64,000 nucleotides of DNA from Myxococcota bacterium (GCA_023150845.1 JAKLKD010000001.1:32645-96644); one strand, 5' to 3'; positions 9,772 to 19,719 are shown, counted from the first letter of the stretch. Program-made: numbers and translations. Notes: generated from the letters alone by a model not told the origin.

Positions 9772-11154
9772 GTGCCCTCCATCCGCCGCCTCGCCCCGCT
9801 CACCTTGGCCTTGGCCTGCGCTGAGGCCCCGCCTACGACGCCGGAGGACCGGGCCGCCGAGGACTCCGAGGCCGACCCCTGGCCGGACCCGGCGGAGCTG
9901 CCCGACGCCGAGCTCTCCATCGTCAGCGAAGACGGCGCGCTGCTGCTCTCCGGGGCGACGGTGCAGGTCGAGACCGCCCCGGCGGGCCTCGACGACCCGC
10001 GCTGGGTGAACCTCACCTTCACCAACCGCGGCGACGCGGCGCTCTCCTTCGCCGACCCCGCCGCCTGGCTCTCCGGGGAGGGCTTCGCCTGGGAGACCGC
10101 GCCCCCGGCGACCCTGCTCCCCGACGAGAGCGCCCGGGTGTCGTTGGTCGTGAACGGCCTCAGCGCCGCCGAGGCCGCGGAGTGGCGGGCCACGATGACC
10201 ATCCCGGGCCTCAGCCAGCCCTTCGTGGTGAACCTCGTCGCCGAGGTGCCCCGGCCCCTGCGCCTCGTCGTGGCCATCGAGGGCGGCGGCACGCTCACGA
10301 GCGACGACTACGGCGCGACCTGGGCCGAGCGTCCCCCCTTCGACGGCGCCGAGGCCGCCCAGCGGGGCAGCTTGACCTGGGGCGACGGGCGCTTCCTGCG
10401 CACCTTCGCCGACGGCGGCGACTGGTCCGACCCCGGCGTCTACGCCGCGAGTGAGCTGGGCGAGGACTGGACCCTCGCCGTCGCCAGCGACGAGTTCTGG
10501 CCCTCGGAGTGCGCTTATGGCCTGGGGCGCTTCGCCTGCGCCCGGGGCGACGTGCTGAGCTGGTCCGAGACCGGCGGGGCCATCGTGCACGAGCAGACCT
10601 CTTGGGGCGCCATGCTCAACGCCATCGTCTTCGACGGGGAGCGTTTTGTCGCCGTAGGCCGAGACGGGAGGATCGTCTCGAGCGCCGATGGGGTCGCTTG
10701 GGACACCGAGGTCACGTTTGAGGACGGCGACTATCTGTACGACGTGGCTTACGCCGACGGCCTGTGGGTGGCGGTGGGCGGCAACAACCGCCAGGTCGTG
10801 CTCGTGAGCGACGACCGCTTCGCCACCTGGACCACGGAGATCCTCAGCACAGGGAGCTACTACGCCCTCGGCAGCGTGGCCGAGAACGACGGGATCTGGC
10901 TCGTCTCCGGGAGCGGCGGCAGCGCCCAGACCTTGTGGAGCATGGCGGACGGCGGCGCGTGGACCTCGGTGCCGACCCCGTCCTGGACGACCTACGACCT
11001 CCTCGGCGTCGCCGGGGGCTGGTTCTTCTCGACGGTGAACCCCCGGGGGCTCGGCGGCGAGCTCTACCGCAGCCGCGACGGCGTGAGCTGGGAGACGGTG
11101 CACACCCGGGCGGACGGCCTCGACCTGCACGCCTTCGCCGCGGAGGCCCGATGA
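9772..11154 (+). CDS. Lipoprotein with BNR/photosystem-II-stability-type beta-propeller
   Basis: TLALACAEAPP lipobox; repeats such as LTSDDYGATWAERP, RFVAVGRDGRIVSSADGVAWDTEV, YRSRDGVSWETV. Confidence 0.75.
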   Translation: MPSIRRLAPLTLALACAEAPPTTPEDRAAEDSEADPWPDPAELPDAELSIVSEDGALLLSGATVQVETAPAGLDDPRWVNLTFTNRGDAALSFADPAAWLSGEGFAWETAPPATLLPDESARVSLVVNGLSAAEAAEWRATMTIPGLSQPFVVNLVAEVPRPLRLVVAIEGGGTLTSDDYGATWAERPPFDGAEAAQRGSLTWGDGRFLRTFADGGDWSDPGVYAASELGEDWTLAVASDEFWPSECAYGLGRFACARGDVLSWSETGGAIVHEQTSWGAMLNAIVFDGERFVAVGRDGRIVSSADGVAWDTEVTFEDGDYLYDVAYADGLWVAVGGNNRQVVLVSDDRFATWTTEILSTGSYYALGSVAENDGIWLVSGSGGSAQTLWSMADGGAWTSVPTPSWTTYDLLGVAGGWFFSTVNPRGLGGELYRSRDGVSWETVHTRADGLDLHAFAAEAR

Positions 11155-12476
11155 GCCGCCGCTCCTTGGCGCTGCTCGCCCTGCTCGTGGCCTGCGCGGA
11201 CCCGCCGAGCGGTGACAGCGCCCCGGACAGCGCGCCCGACAGCCCCGCCGACAGCGCGCCCGACAGCCCCGCCGACAGCGCCCCGGACAGCGCGCCGCCC
11301 TGTGAGGCCGGGCTCACGGCCTCCATCGACGGCGCCTCCGCCGCCGCGCTCTCCTTCGGCGAGGCCCCCGCCCGGGGAGACGCCTTGACGCTGACCGTCA
11401 CCCTGCAGAACGGCTGCGACGAGCGCCTGCGCCTCCTTGGCCACCCTGATGAGTGGGTGACCGGCGCGGGCTTCTCTCTGGAGAGCCTGCCCCCGGTGCT
11501 CCTGGAGGCCCAGGCCTCGGCGACGATCTCGCTGCGGTTTGAGCCCGGTGACGAGGGCCTCGCTGAAGGCGCCTTCAGCCTCCCCTACGACCACCCCGGC
11601 TCGCCCCTAGCGCTGCCCCTGAGCGCGACGGTGGGCCCGCCCCTCACCCTGGTGCTCGTCGGCGACGGCCGCCACGTCTTGACCACCCACGACTACGGCG
11701 AGACGGCGGCGTTGGACAGCTACGAGACCCTCACCGCCCACGGGGACGCGCTGCAGCGTGGGGTCTGCGCCGGGGGCGGGCGCTTCGTCGCCGTCGGCGG
11801 GAACAGCGACCGCCGCTGGTGGACGAGCGAGGACGGCGTCACTTGGGCGGCGTCGAGCAGCTCGGGGAGCCCCATCGGGGCCTGCGCGTACGGCGACGGC
11901 CTCTTCGTCGGTTTTGACGGCCTGCCCCTGCGCTCCACGGACGGCCTCACCTGGACCGGCGGCGGCTACAGCCCCGGCGAGCACCTCCGGGCGATGACCT
12001 TCGGCGGCGGGGCCTTCGTGGCCGTCGGCGACGCGGGCCGGGTGGCGATCACTGAGGACGGCGTGAATTGGTTGGTTGACCAAACAATATGTGAGGAGGC
12101 CCTCGGCGTCGTGGTCTACGGCGACGGGGTGCTCGTCGCCGCCGGGGCGTCCGGGCGTGTGGCGCGCAGCGACGACGGCGGGATCACCTGGTCCCTCGAC
12201 ACCGTCGGCGACGGCACCTGGCGCGGCCTCGTCTACGGCGACGGCGCCTTCTTCCTCGGCGACGGCGCGACGCTCTACCGCTCTGAAGACGGCGAGCGCT
12301 GGGAGTACGTCAACGCCGTCGACTCCACCCCCGTCGCCGCCTTGGGCGGGCTCTTGTTCGGGATCAGCGGGCAGACGCTCACCCGCTCTGAAGACGGGGG
12401 CCTGAGCTGGAGCCCCATGATCACCAGCGCCGGGGGCCTCGGCCTCAGCCGCGCCGCCTTGGGAGGGCCTCTGTGA
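11151..12476 (+). CDS. Paralogous lipoprotein with BNR-type beta-propeller
   Basis: LLVACADPPSGDSAPDSAPDS...; RFVAVGGNSDRRWWTSEDGVTWAAS; YRSEDGERWEYV; ATGA overlap with upstream gene. Confidence 0.75.
   Translation: MSRRSLALLALLVACADPPSGDSAPDSAPDSPADSAPDSPADSAPDSAPPCEAGLTASIDGASAAALSFGEAPARGDALTLTVTLQNGCDERLRLLGHPDEWVTGAGFSLESLPPVLLEAQASATISLRFEPGDEGLAEGAFSLPYDHPGSPLALPLSATVGPPLTLVLVGDGRHVLTTHDYGETAALDSYETLTAHGDALQRGVCAGGGRFVAVGGNSDRRWWTSEDGVTWAASSSSGSPIGACAYGDGLFVGFDGLPLRSTDGLTWTGGGYSPGEHLRAMTFGGGAFVAVGDAGRVAITEDGVNWLVDQTICEEALGVVVYGDGVLVAAGASGRVARSDDGGITWSLDTVGDGTWRGLVYGDGAFFLGDGATLYRSEDGERWEYVNAVDSTPVAALGGLLFGISGQTLTRSEDGGLSWSPMITSAGGLGLSRAALGGPL
11214..11297. repeat. 7 x 12-bp tandem repeat (gacagc...) encoding the SAPD/SPAD linker
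   Basis: gacagcgccccg gacagcgcgccc gacagccccgcc gacagcgcgccc gacagccccgcc gacagcgccccg gacagcgcgccg. Confidence 0.95.
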
Positions 12477-14404
12477 CACGTTCCCCCCACGTCTTGACCC
12501 TCTTGAGCCTCAGCCTCGCGGCCTGTGACGGCGGGACGGCGGAGCCCCCCGGCGCCTGCGTCACCGACGAGGCCTTCTTCGCCGACGAGGCCGCGCCCCT
12601 GCTCTCGGCCCAGTGTGTGGCCTGCCACGTCGAGGGCGGCCTCGCCGGGGGCACCCGCCATGTGCTCGTGCCGTTTGTGGACGACGCCGCCTTGGCCGAG
12701 AACATGGCCCGCCTCGGCGCCTTGGTGCGCGACACCGACGACGGCGCGGCCCTGCTCCTCCAGAAGCCTACGGGGCAGGTCGCTCACGTCGGCGGCGCGC
12801 GCTTCGACACGCTCTCCCCGGAGTACGCCGTCCTGCACGAGCTCGTCGCCCGGCTTGGTGAGCCCGGCGCCTGCGAGCACCCCGGCGAGGCCCCGCCGAC
12901 CTGCGAAGACGGCGTGATCTACCCCGCCTCGGCGCCCCTGCGCCGCCTCACCGACGCCCAGGTGCGCCGCTCCATCGCCGACCTCGTCGGCGTCGAGCTC
13001 CCCGACGGCCTGTTCCCGGCGACGACCTCGGGCCCCGACTTCCGCACCTTCGCCAGCAACAACACGGTCAGCTCGGCGGGGGTTGAGGGCGTGATGTTGG
13101 CCGCCGAGCACGTCAGCGCCACGATGGATCTCGACGCGCTCATGGCCTGCGGCGCCGACGAGGCCGAGGCCGACTGCGCCCGGCGCTACTTGTTGGACCT
13201 CGGCGAGCGCGCCTGGCGCCGCCCGCTCACCGACGAGCAGGCCACGCTCATCACCCGCTTCTTAGACGCCGGGGTCGAGCCCCGGGAGGCCGTGCAGATG
13301 GGCGTGGAGCTGATCTTCCAGGCGCCCTATTTTCTGTACCTCGACGCCACCCCCGGCGAGGCCGTGCCCGGCGGCGCCCGCCTCGACGACTGGGCCGTCG
13401 CCGCCCGGCTCTCGTACTTCTTGTTGGACACCACCCCCGATGAGACGCTGCGCGCCGCCGCCGCCGCGGGGCAGCTCCGCACCCGCGCCCAGGTGGCGGC
13501 CCAGGCCCAGCGCCTCGTCGCGGACCCCCGGGTGGTCAACGCCGTGTTGGCCTTCCACCAGGACTGGCTGAACACCTGGCGCCTCGACAACGCCAGCCGA
13601 GACACAACACTCTACCCCGACTTTGACGAGGACACCGTAGACGCCATGCGCACGGAGCTGGACCTCTTCGTCTCCGAGGTGGTCTGGAGCGGCGACGCGC
13701 GCTTTGAGACGCTCATGTTCTCGGAGTGGACCTGGGTGAACGCCGAGCTGGCGGCGATCTACGGCCTGCCCGACCCCGGCGAGGGCTGGAGCCGGGTGCA
13801 GCTCGACCCCAGCGTGCGCCCCGGCGCGCTCACCCGCCTCGCCTTCTTGACCGGCCACGGCTACGCGGCGTCGTCGTCCCCGGTCAAACGTGGGGCCTTT
13901 GTGCTGGAGGAGCTGCTCTGCCAGGAGCTCGCCCCGCCCCAAGACGTGAACATGGACCTCCCCGCGGAGTCCGAGGAGGCCGAGACCATCCGCGAGCGGC
14001 TCCAGCAGCACTGGACCGACGCCTCCTGCGCCGGCTGCCACACCCGCATCGACCCCTTGGGCCTCTCGATGGAGCACTACGGCGCCACGGGCGAGTGGCG
14101 TGACACCTGGGAGAGCGGCATCCCCGTAGACGCCACGGGCACCCTCGACGACCCAGCGGGCTCCTTCGACGGCGCGGCGGAGATGGTGGCGCTCATCGCC
14201 AGCGCCGAGCGCGCCCGGGCCTGCTACGTGACGCGCTGGGCCGAGTACGCCTTGGGCCGCGCCCACGAGGAGGCCGACGCCTGCTCCCTTCGGGTGGTGC
14301 AGCGGCGGTTTGAGGAGAGCGACGGCGACCTCCGGGCCCTGCTCGTGGACCTCGCCGTCACCGACGCCTTCTTGGTGCGCGCCACGCCGGAGGAGACCCC
14401 ATGA
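12473..14404 (+). CDS. DUF1592/DUF1588-type lipoprotein with two CxxCH motifs
   Basis: SLAACDGG lipobox; CVACH and CAGCHTRIDPLGLSMEHYGATGEWRD; overlaps upstream stop (GTGA). Confidence 0.85.
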   Translation: MTRSPHVLTLLSLSLAACDGGTAEPPGACVTDEAFFADEAAPLLSAQCVACHVEGGLAGGTRHVLVPFVDDAALAENMARLGALVRDTDDGAALLLQKPTGQVAHVGGARFDTLSPEYAVLHELVARLGEPGACEHPGEAPPTCEDGVIYPASAPLRRLTDAQVRRSIADLVGVELPDGLFPATTSGPDFRTFASNNTVSSAGVEGVMLAAEHVSATMDLDALMACGADEAEADCARRYLLDLGERAWRRPLTDEQATLITRFLDAGVEPREAVQMGVELIFQAPYFLYLDATPGEAVPGGARLDDWAVAARLSYFLLDTTPDETLRAAAAAGQLRTRAQVAAQAQRLVADPRVVNAVLAFHQDWLNTWRLDNASRDTTLYPDFDEDTVDAMRTELDLFVSEVVWSGDARFETLMFSEWTWVNAELAAIYGLPDPGEGWSRVQLDPSVRPGALTRLAFLTGHGYAASSSPVKRGAFVLEELLCQELAPPQDVNMDLPAESEEAETIRERLQQHWTDASCAGCHTRIDPLGLSMEHYGATGEWRDTWESGIPVDATGTLDDPAGSFDGAAEMVALIASAERARACYVTRWAEYALGRAHEEADACSLRVVQRRFEESDGDLRALLVDLAVTDAFLVRATPEETP

Positions 14405-15792
14405 GCATCAGCCGTCGTCGCCTGCTCGGCGGAGGCCTCGCGCTCCCGTTCTTGAGCCCCTTCCGCCCGCGCCCCATCGGCGCCGCGCCCCTGCCCGCCG
14501 CCGCGCCCAAGCGCCTCATCGTGATGCACCTCCCCCAAGGCACGGTGCTCCGCGACCATGTGCCCACAGGCACAGAGACCGACTTCACCCTGCCCTTCAT
14601 CCTGGAGCCCCTCGCGGCCTTCCAGGACCGCCTCATCACCATCGCTGGCCTCGACAACCTCATGCCGACCTACAACGAGGTCGGCAACGCCCACCAGAAC
14701 GCCAACTACACGCTCTACGCCGGGCGGCCCTTCTATGTGCAGGACTCCGACCTCCTGAGCCCCGGCGGCGAGACCATCGAGCACACCATCGCCCGGCGCA
14801 TCTCGACGACCACGCCCTACCTGCGCCTCGACTTCGCCATCGGCGGCGGGGAGACCTCGGACGGCATCTACAACCCCACCGAGGGCGCCTACTTCTGGGC
14901 GGGGCCCAACGACCCCGTCGCATACCTCAACGACCCCCTGATGACCCTCGTGCGGCTGTTCGGCGACGGCTCGGTGAGCCCGTCCGACGCCTGGGCCCAG
15001 CGCGCCCGGCGGGCGGCGGTGCTCGGCGGGGTGCTCCAGAGCTTCAAGGGCCTGCGCCGGAGCCTCAGCGGCGAGGACCGCGCCCGCCTCGACGCCCACG
15101 AAGAGAAGCTCCTGGAGCTCGAGAAGCGGGTGGTGAACGGCGCCGGGGAGTGCCGCGCCCCGAGCCTCGACCTCCCCTCGGGCTACCGCTTCGGCCAAGA
15201 CGACGACGTGAGCGCGCCCCTGATGATCGAGCTCCTCGTCACGGCGATGTCCTGCGACCTCACCCGGGTGAGCACCCTGCACTTCGCGAACAGCCACGAC
15301 CCGACCTTCCCTTGGCTCACCGCCGAGAACGGCGGGAGGCCCATCGTCGACACCAGCCAGTACGACAACTGGCACGCCGTCGTCCACGCCGACTACCAGC
15401 CGGGCATGGAGCACGTCTATCGTTGGTACCACGAGCAGGTCGCCACCCTGCTCCAGCGCCTCAGCGAGACCCAAGACGCCGACGGCGACAACATGCTCGA
15501 CACCACCTGCGTCTTGGCGATGAGCGAGTACTCCAGCGGGCGTCATTGGAACAACGCGCTCCCGGCGCTCCTCGCGGGCAACGTCGGAACGGCCACGACG
15601 GGGCGCTTCCTCAACTACATGAACGGCAGCGTTGAGGATCTGGAGGACCGGAGCGGCTACCTGAACTCCGGCTTCAGCACGAACCAGCTATGGACGAGTC
15701 TGCTCCGAGCCTTCGGCGGCGACGACGCGGGGTTCGGCTACAGCGACGAGACGCTCCCGACCGGGGATCTACCTGGGCTATTGGACAGTTGA
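14401..15792 (+). CDS. DUF1552 domain-containing protein
   Basis: Tat-like SISRRRLLGGG leader; KRLIVMHLPQGTVL...ITIAGLDN...TYNEVGNAHQNA...; ATGA overlap. Confidence 0.85.
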   Translation: MSISRRRLLGGGLALPFLSPFRPRPIGAAPLPAAAPKRLIVMHLPQGTVLRDHVPTGTETDFTLPFILEPLAAFQDRLITIAGLDNLMPTYNEVGNAHQNANYTLYAGRPFYVQDSDLLSPGGETIEHTIARRISTTTPYLRLDFAIGGGETSDGIYNPTEGAYFWAGPNDPVAYLNDPLMTLVRLFGDGSVSPSDAWAQRARRAAVLGGVLQSFKGLRRSLSGEDRARLDAHEEKLLELEKRVVNGAGECRAPSLDLPSGYRFGQDDDVSAPLMIELLVTAMSCDLTRVSTLHFANSHDPTFPWLTAENGGRPIVDTSQYDNWHAVVHADYQPGMEHVYRWYHEQVATLLQRLSETQDADGDNMLDTTCVLAMSEYSSGRHWNNALPALLAGNVGTATTGRFLNYMNGSVEDLEDRSGYLNSGFSTNQLWTSLLRAFGGDDAGFGYSDETLPTGDLPGLLDS

Positions 15793-15795
15793 CCA

Positions 15796-15830
15796 AGACC
15801 GAGAGGTCTGAATCATGCTGCAATGCAGCA
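15796..15830. other. Two adjacent perfect hairpins just after the DUF1552 stop
   Basis: AGACC-GAGA-GGTCT (15796-15809, GNRA-type loop) and TGCTGC-AAT-GCAGCA (15816-15830). Confidence 0.5.
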
Positions 15831-15910
15831 ATGTCAATAACCTTGGACATTTATTCTCGGCGGCCCCTGACTCAGAGCAGCGATCATGGAGAGGCCCCAC
15901 GGAGTCTCCA

Positions 15911-17278
15911 ATGATCGTTAGCCTCCTCGCTCTCTTCGCCTGCGTCCAGCCCATGGGGGACTTCGGCGACGCGAAGTTCACCATCAACGAGCGTGTGCCG
16001 ACGGTGATCAACGCGACCTGGACGAGCAAGGAGGGGGGTGAGGCGTATCTGGAGTGGGGGCACGACGCGCGGCTCTTGGAGCGCACCAAGCCCGTGAGCG
16101 TCGAGGCCGGGGAGCAGGCGCTGCGCCTCATCGGCCCGGCTGCGGGTTCGCAGGTTTATGTTCGCGGAGTGGTAGAGACCGACAACGGTGAGCGCCTGGA
16201 GAGCGAGGTTCACATCGTCGACCTGCCCTTGGCGCCTGCGCTGATGGCGAAGATGTACGCCGAGGGCGCGCCGTCCCAGGACGGCTCCTTGTTGACGAGC
16301 ATCTTCATGATGGAGAGCCCCTGGGTCGTGCTGCTCAACAGCGATGGTGACCCCATCTGGTACTACCCCTTGCCGCCGCTCACCCCGACGACGTCGGTGC
16401 AGCCCACCCGGGACGGCGAGGGGCTCATCATCCTGCTCGTGGAGCCCCCGAACAGCGCGCGGGTGACGCGGGCGATGCGGGTGAGCTGGGACGGCGAGCA
16501 TCAGGGCACCATGGAGCTGCCCGAGGCGCACCACGACATCCGTGAGCTGCCGGACGGGCGCATCGCCTGGCTGCAGAACGAGGTGCGTGAGCTTGAGGTG
16601 GGCGGCCAGACCCAGCTCGTCCTGGGGGACGTCGTGCGCCTCACGGCCTGGGGTGAGGACCCGGAGGTCGCGGTCAGCGAGCCGCCGCTGCTCTCCTTGT
16701 TCGACGCCTTGCCGCCGCCCTCGCCCGAGGCGCTGTGTGACCACCAGTCCCGGCCCGTGGAGCACGACGGCCAGCTCGTGCTCGACTGGACCCACACCAA
16801 CAGCATCGACTACGACGCCGACACCGACGAGCTCGTGCTCCTGACCCACTTCCTCGACACCATCGTGAGCGTGCCGGTGACCGGCGGCGAGGCGAAGGTG
16901 TTCGGCACGGCGGCGGGCTACAACACCCCGGACGGCGAGCCGCCCTTCTCCCACGCCCACAGCTCCATGCTGCGCAGCGACCACGCGCTGCTCTTCGACA
17001 ACGGCCTGCACTACAACCCGCCGCGCTCCCGCCTCGTCTCCATCTCCTGGGACGAGCGTGACCACAGCGTGTGGGAGGACTGGTCCTACGAGGACCCCAA
17101 CGCTGGTGTGGTGCAGATCCTCGGCGACGCCCAGCCCACCCCGTCTGGCGGCGCCTTGGCGTCGTTCAGCACCCAGGGCCGCATCATCGAGGTCACCGAG
17201 TCCGGCGAGCTGCTCTGGACGCTCGAGACCGAGGCCGGCGCGGGCCTGGGGCGGCTGCAGTGGGTGGGGGGGTTCTGA
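15911..17278 (+). CDS. Arylsulfotransferase (ASST)-like lipoprotein
   Basis: ATG at 15911, LFACVQPMG lipobox; HHDIRELPDGRIAWLQNE; LDWTHTNSIDYDADTDELVLLTHFLDTIV; HAHSSMLR. Confidence 0.65.
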   Translation: MIVSLLALFACVQPMGDFGDAKFTINERVPTVINATWTSKEGGEAYLEWGHDARLLERTKPVSVEAGEQALRLIGPAAGSQVYVRGVVETDNGERLESEVHIVDLPLAPALMAKMYAEGAPSQDGSLLTSIFMMESPWVVLLNSDGDPIWYYPLPPLTPTTSVQPTRDGEGLIILLVEPPNSARVTRAMRVSWDGEHQGTMELPEAHHDIRELPDGRIAWLQNEVRELEVGGQTQLVLGDVVRLTAWGEDPEVAVSEPPLLSLFDALPPPSPEALCDHQSRPVEHDGQLVLDWTHTNSIDYDADTDELVLLTHFLDTIVSVPVTGGEAKVFGTAAGYNTPDGEPPFSHAHSSMLRSDHALLFDNGLHYNPPRSRLVSISWDERDHSVWEDWSYEDPNAGVVQILGDAQPTPSGGALASFSTQGRIIEVTESGELLWTLETEAGAGLGRLQWVGGF

Positions 17279-17284
17279 GCGCCC

Positions 17285-19108
17285 TCAATACACCGCGAAG
17301 TCATCCGTCGCGGCCATGATCTCCTCCACCGTCGTCTCCCCGCGGCCGAGCTTCTTGATGCCGTAGTCCCGCAGGGTCAGCATCCCGTCGTTCAGGGCCT
17401 CACGCTTCACCTCTTGGCTCGGGGCGCCGGTGGCGACGAGCTTGGCGAGGCGGGGGGTCATCGGCATCACCTCCATGAGGCCGGTGCGGCCCTTGTAGCC
17501 GGTGCCACGGCAGCGCACGCAGCCTTTGCCGACCTTGACCTTGAGGCGTTTGCCGTCGGCGCCGTTGATGCCCAAGGCCAGGGCCTGCTCCTCGCTGATC
17601 CAGTCATCCGTGGCGCAGTGGGGGCAGATCTTTCGCACGAGGCGCTGGGCGATGACGCCTAAGAGCACGGAGCTGAGCAGGTAGGGCTGCACGCCGAGGT
17701 CGATCATGCGGGTGACGGCGCTGGGCGCGTCGTTTGTGTGCAGTGTCGTGATGACGAGGTGGCCGGTGAGCGCGGCCTGCACGGCGGACTGGGCCGTCTC
17801 GGGGTCGCGCACCTCGCCGATCATGATCACGTCGGGGTCTTGGCGTAAGACGTGGCGAATCGCCGCGGCGTAGTCAAAGCCGATGGCCCGGTGGATGGGC
17901 ATCTGGTTGAACGCCTCGTGCACCATCTCGATGGGGTCCTCGATGGTGCAGATGTTGAGGCGCGGCGAGGCGATGTGCTGGAGCGTGCTGTAGAGGGTCG
18001 TCGTCTTTCCCGAGCCCGTGGGGCCGGTGACGAGGATGAGGCCCGTCGAGGCGTTGATGAAGCGCTCATACAGCAGCAGCTCGCGGCGGAAGAAGCCCAA
18101 GGCGCCTAAGTCTTGGAGGAGCACGCCGGGGTCAAACACACGAATGACCATCTTCTCGCCGAAGGCCGTCGGCACCGTCGAGACGCGCAGCTCGATCTCT
18201 TGGTCGCGGAAGGAGGTCTTGAAGCGGCCGTCCTGGGGGCGGCGGCGCTCGGCGATGTCCATGCGGCTCAGGGTCTTGATGCGGGAGATGATCGCCGGGA
18301 ACACGAGCTTGGGCAGGCGGTGGATCGTGTGCAATACGCCGTCGATGCGCAGGCGGACCGTGGCCTCGTCGCGTTTGGGCTCGATGTGGATGTCCGAGGC
18401 GCGGTGGTCAAAGGCGTAGTTGAGAATGTACCAGACGGCCTGGACGACGGGCTGCTCCGCGCCGTCCATCTCGTGTACACCCCGGAGCTGGGTGAGCTGC
18501 TCTAAGTTGCCGAGGTCGGGGAGGTTGGAGCCAAAGTCGCGCTCGGCCTCCCGCATCGAGCGCCGGAAGCCGTGGAACTCGGCGACGATCTGGATGAGCG
18601 TGCTCTTGAGCGTCATCACCGGGCGGATACGCTTCTGCTTGAACAGCGTGATCTGCTCCAGCACCTCGCGGTTCCAGGGGTCGGCCATGGCGACGGTGAG
18701 CTGCTCGGGCGTCTCTTCGATGGCGATGACGAGGTGGCGCTCGGAGAAGGGCCCGCCGAAGCTCTCGGTGACGAGCTTAAAGTCGAGCTGCAAGGGGTCG
18801 ATCTCGACGAAGCGCAGGCCGAGCTCGATGGAGACGAGGCGGGTGATCACCCGCTCGGTGACGAGGCCCTCCTCGGCGTCGGTGGTCTGGCTGCGGAACC
18901 GGAATGAGGCGATCACCTCGATCTCCGAGACCTTGTAGGTCACCCGGCGCTTGCCGAGCAGACGGCGCAGCTCCGCGCGTTTGTCGAGCATGATGTGACG
19001 CGCCTGGTCGTCACCGCGGTTGAGCACGTCCTTCTTCTGCCCCTCGTGGATGAGCCCACGGCTGAGCAAGACGTCGAGGATCCAGACCAGGCGCTCACGG
19101 TCAAACAT
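17285..19108 (-). CDS. GspE/PilB-family secretion or pilus ATPase
   Basis: Walker A GPTGSGKTTTLYSTL, DPDVIMIGEVRDPETAQSAVQAALTGHLVITTLHTNDA, tetracysteine CPHC...CVRC. Confidence 0.95.
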   Translation of the reverse strand: MFDRERLVWILDVLLSRGLIHEGQKKDVLNRGDDQARHIMLDKRAELRRLLGKRRVTYKVSEIEVIASFRFRSQTTDAEEGLVTERVITRLVSIELGLRFVEIDPLQLDFKLVTESFGGPFSERHLVIAIEETPEQLTVAMADPWNREVLEQITLFKQKRIRPVMTLKSTLIQIVAEFHGFRRSMREAERDFGSNLPDLGNLEQLTQLRGVHEMDGAEQPVVQAVWYILNYAFDHRASDIHIEPKRDEATVRLRIDGVLHTIHRLPKLVFPAIISRIKTLSRMDIAERRRPQDGRFKTSFRDQEIELRVSTVPTAFGEKMVIRVFDPGVLLQDLGALGFFRRELLLYERFINASTGLILVTGPTGSGKTTTLYSTLQHIASPRLNICTIEDPIEMVHEAFNQMPIHRAIGFDYAAAIRHVLRQDPDVIMIGEVRDPETAQSAVQAALTGHLVITTLHTNDAPSAVTRMIDLGVQPYLLSSVLLGVIAQRLVRKICPHCATDDWISEEQALALGINGADGKRLKVKVGKGCVRCRGTGYKGRTGLMEVMPMTPRLAKLVATGAPSQEVKREALNDGMLTLRDYGIKKLGRGETTVEEIMAATDDFAVY

Positions 19109-19114
19109 TTGGTG

Positions 19115-19480
19115 TCACCCCGACCGGCGCGCGACGCGGTCCGCGGTCTGCAGAGCGAAGGTGATCACCTGCTCGAAGTGCGCCGTGGCCTTGGACAAGG
19201 CCGCGAAGATCTCCTCCTCGGTGCGCGCGGCGCCTTCCCCCTTGGCCAAGGCCTGGGCGAGGGCCGCCACGGAGAGGGTCTGGGCGCTCTGTAAGAAGGC
19301 CGTCGCGTTCAGGGCGGCGGCGCCGACGGCCTGGCCGACGATCCCGGCGCTGATGGCGCCCGCGGCGGCGTGGTGCTCGCCGAGGCCCTCGCCGACGTCG
19401 TCTAAGGTGAGGGTGTCGTCGGTCTCGGGCTCGGGGCCGATGTCGCCCTTGGCGCGTGGGGTGGGCGTCTCGCTGTTCAT
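19115..19480 (-). CDS. Small protein coupled to rebB-like gene
   Basis: MNSETPTPRAKGD..., Ala-rich helical, 4-bp ATGA overlap with the rebB-like gene; no family recognised. Confidence 0.6.
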   Translation of the reverse strand: MNSETPTPRAKGDIGPEPETDDTLTLDDVGEGLGEHHAAAGAISAGIVGQAVGAAALNATAFLQSAQTLSVAALAQALAKGEGAARTEEEIFAALSKATAHFEQVITFALQTADRVARRSG

Positions 19481-19719
19481 ACGGTGCGCTCCGTCGCGAC
19501 GCCCGTCGGGGCGGAGAGGTCGATGCCATAGATGGTCGAGACGCCTTGGGTCGTCGTCTCCTGGGCCGTGGCCAGCGCGCGCTGCTGGGCGGCGACGGCG
19601 TTCTGGCACAGCAAGGCCGTGTTCTGGCTGAGGCTCACCAAGACGTCGCCGAGGGCGGCGTGGGTCCGCGAGCGCGCGGCGTCGGTGATCTGGGGGTTCA
19701 CGGTCGTCGGGAATGCCAT
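19477..19719 (-). CDS. RebB-family R-body protein
   Basis: MAFPTTVNPQITDAARSRTHAALGD...QNAVAAQQRALATAQETTTQGVSTIYGIDL; VNPQITDA and TTxGVSTxY are the RebB signature. Confidence 0.85.
   Translation of the reverse strand: MAFPTTVNPQITDAARSRTHAALGDVLVSLSQNTALLCQNAVAAQQRALATAQETTTQGVSTIYGIDLSAPTGVATERTV

Noticed and set aside
19115-19480. Calling the small coupled ORF a second RebB copy
   Set aside because: It lacks VNxQITD and TTxGVSTxY; only position and Ala-rich composition support a link.
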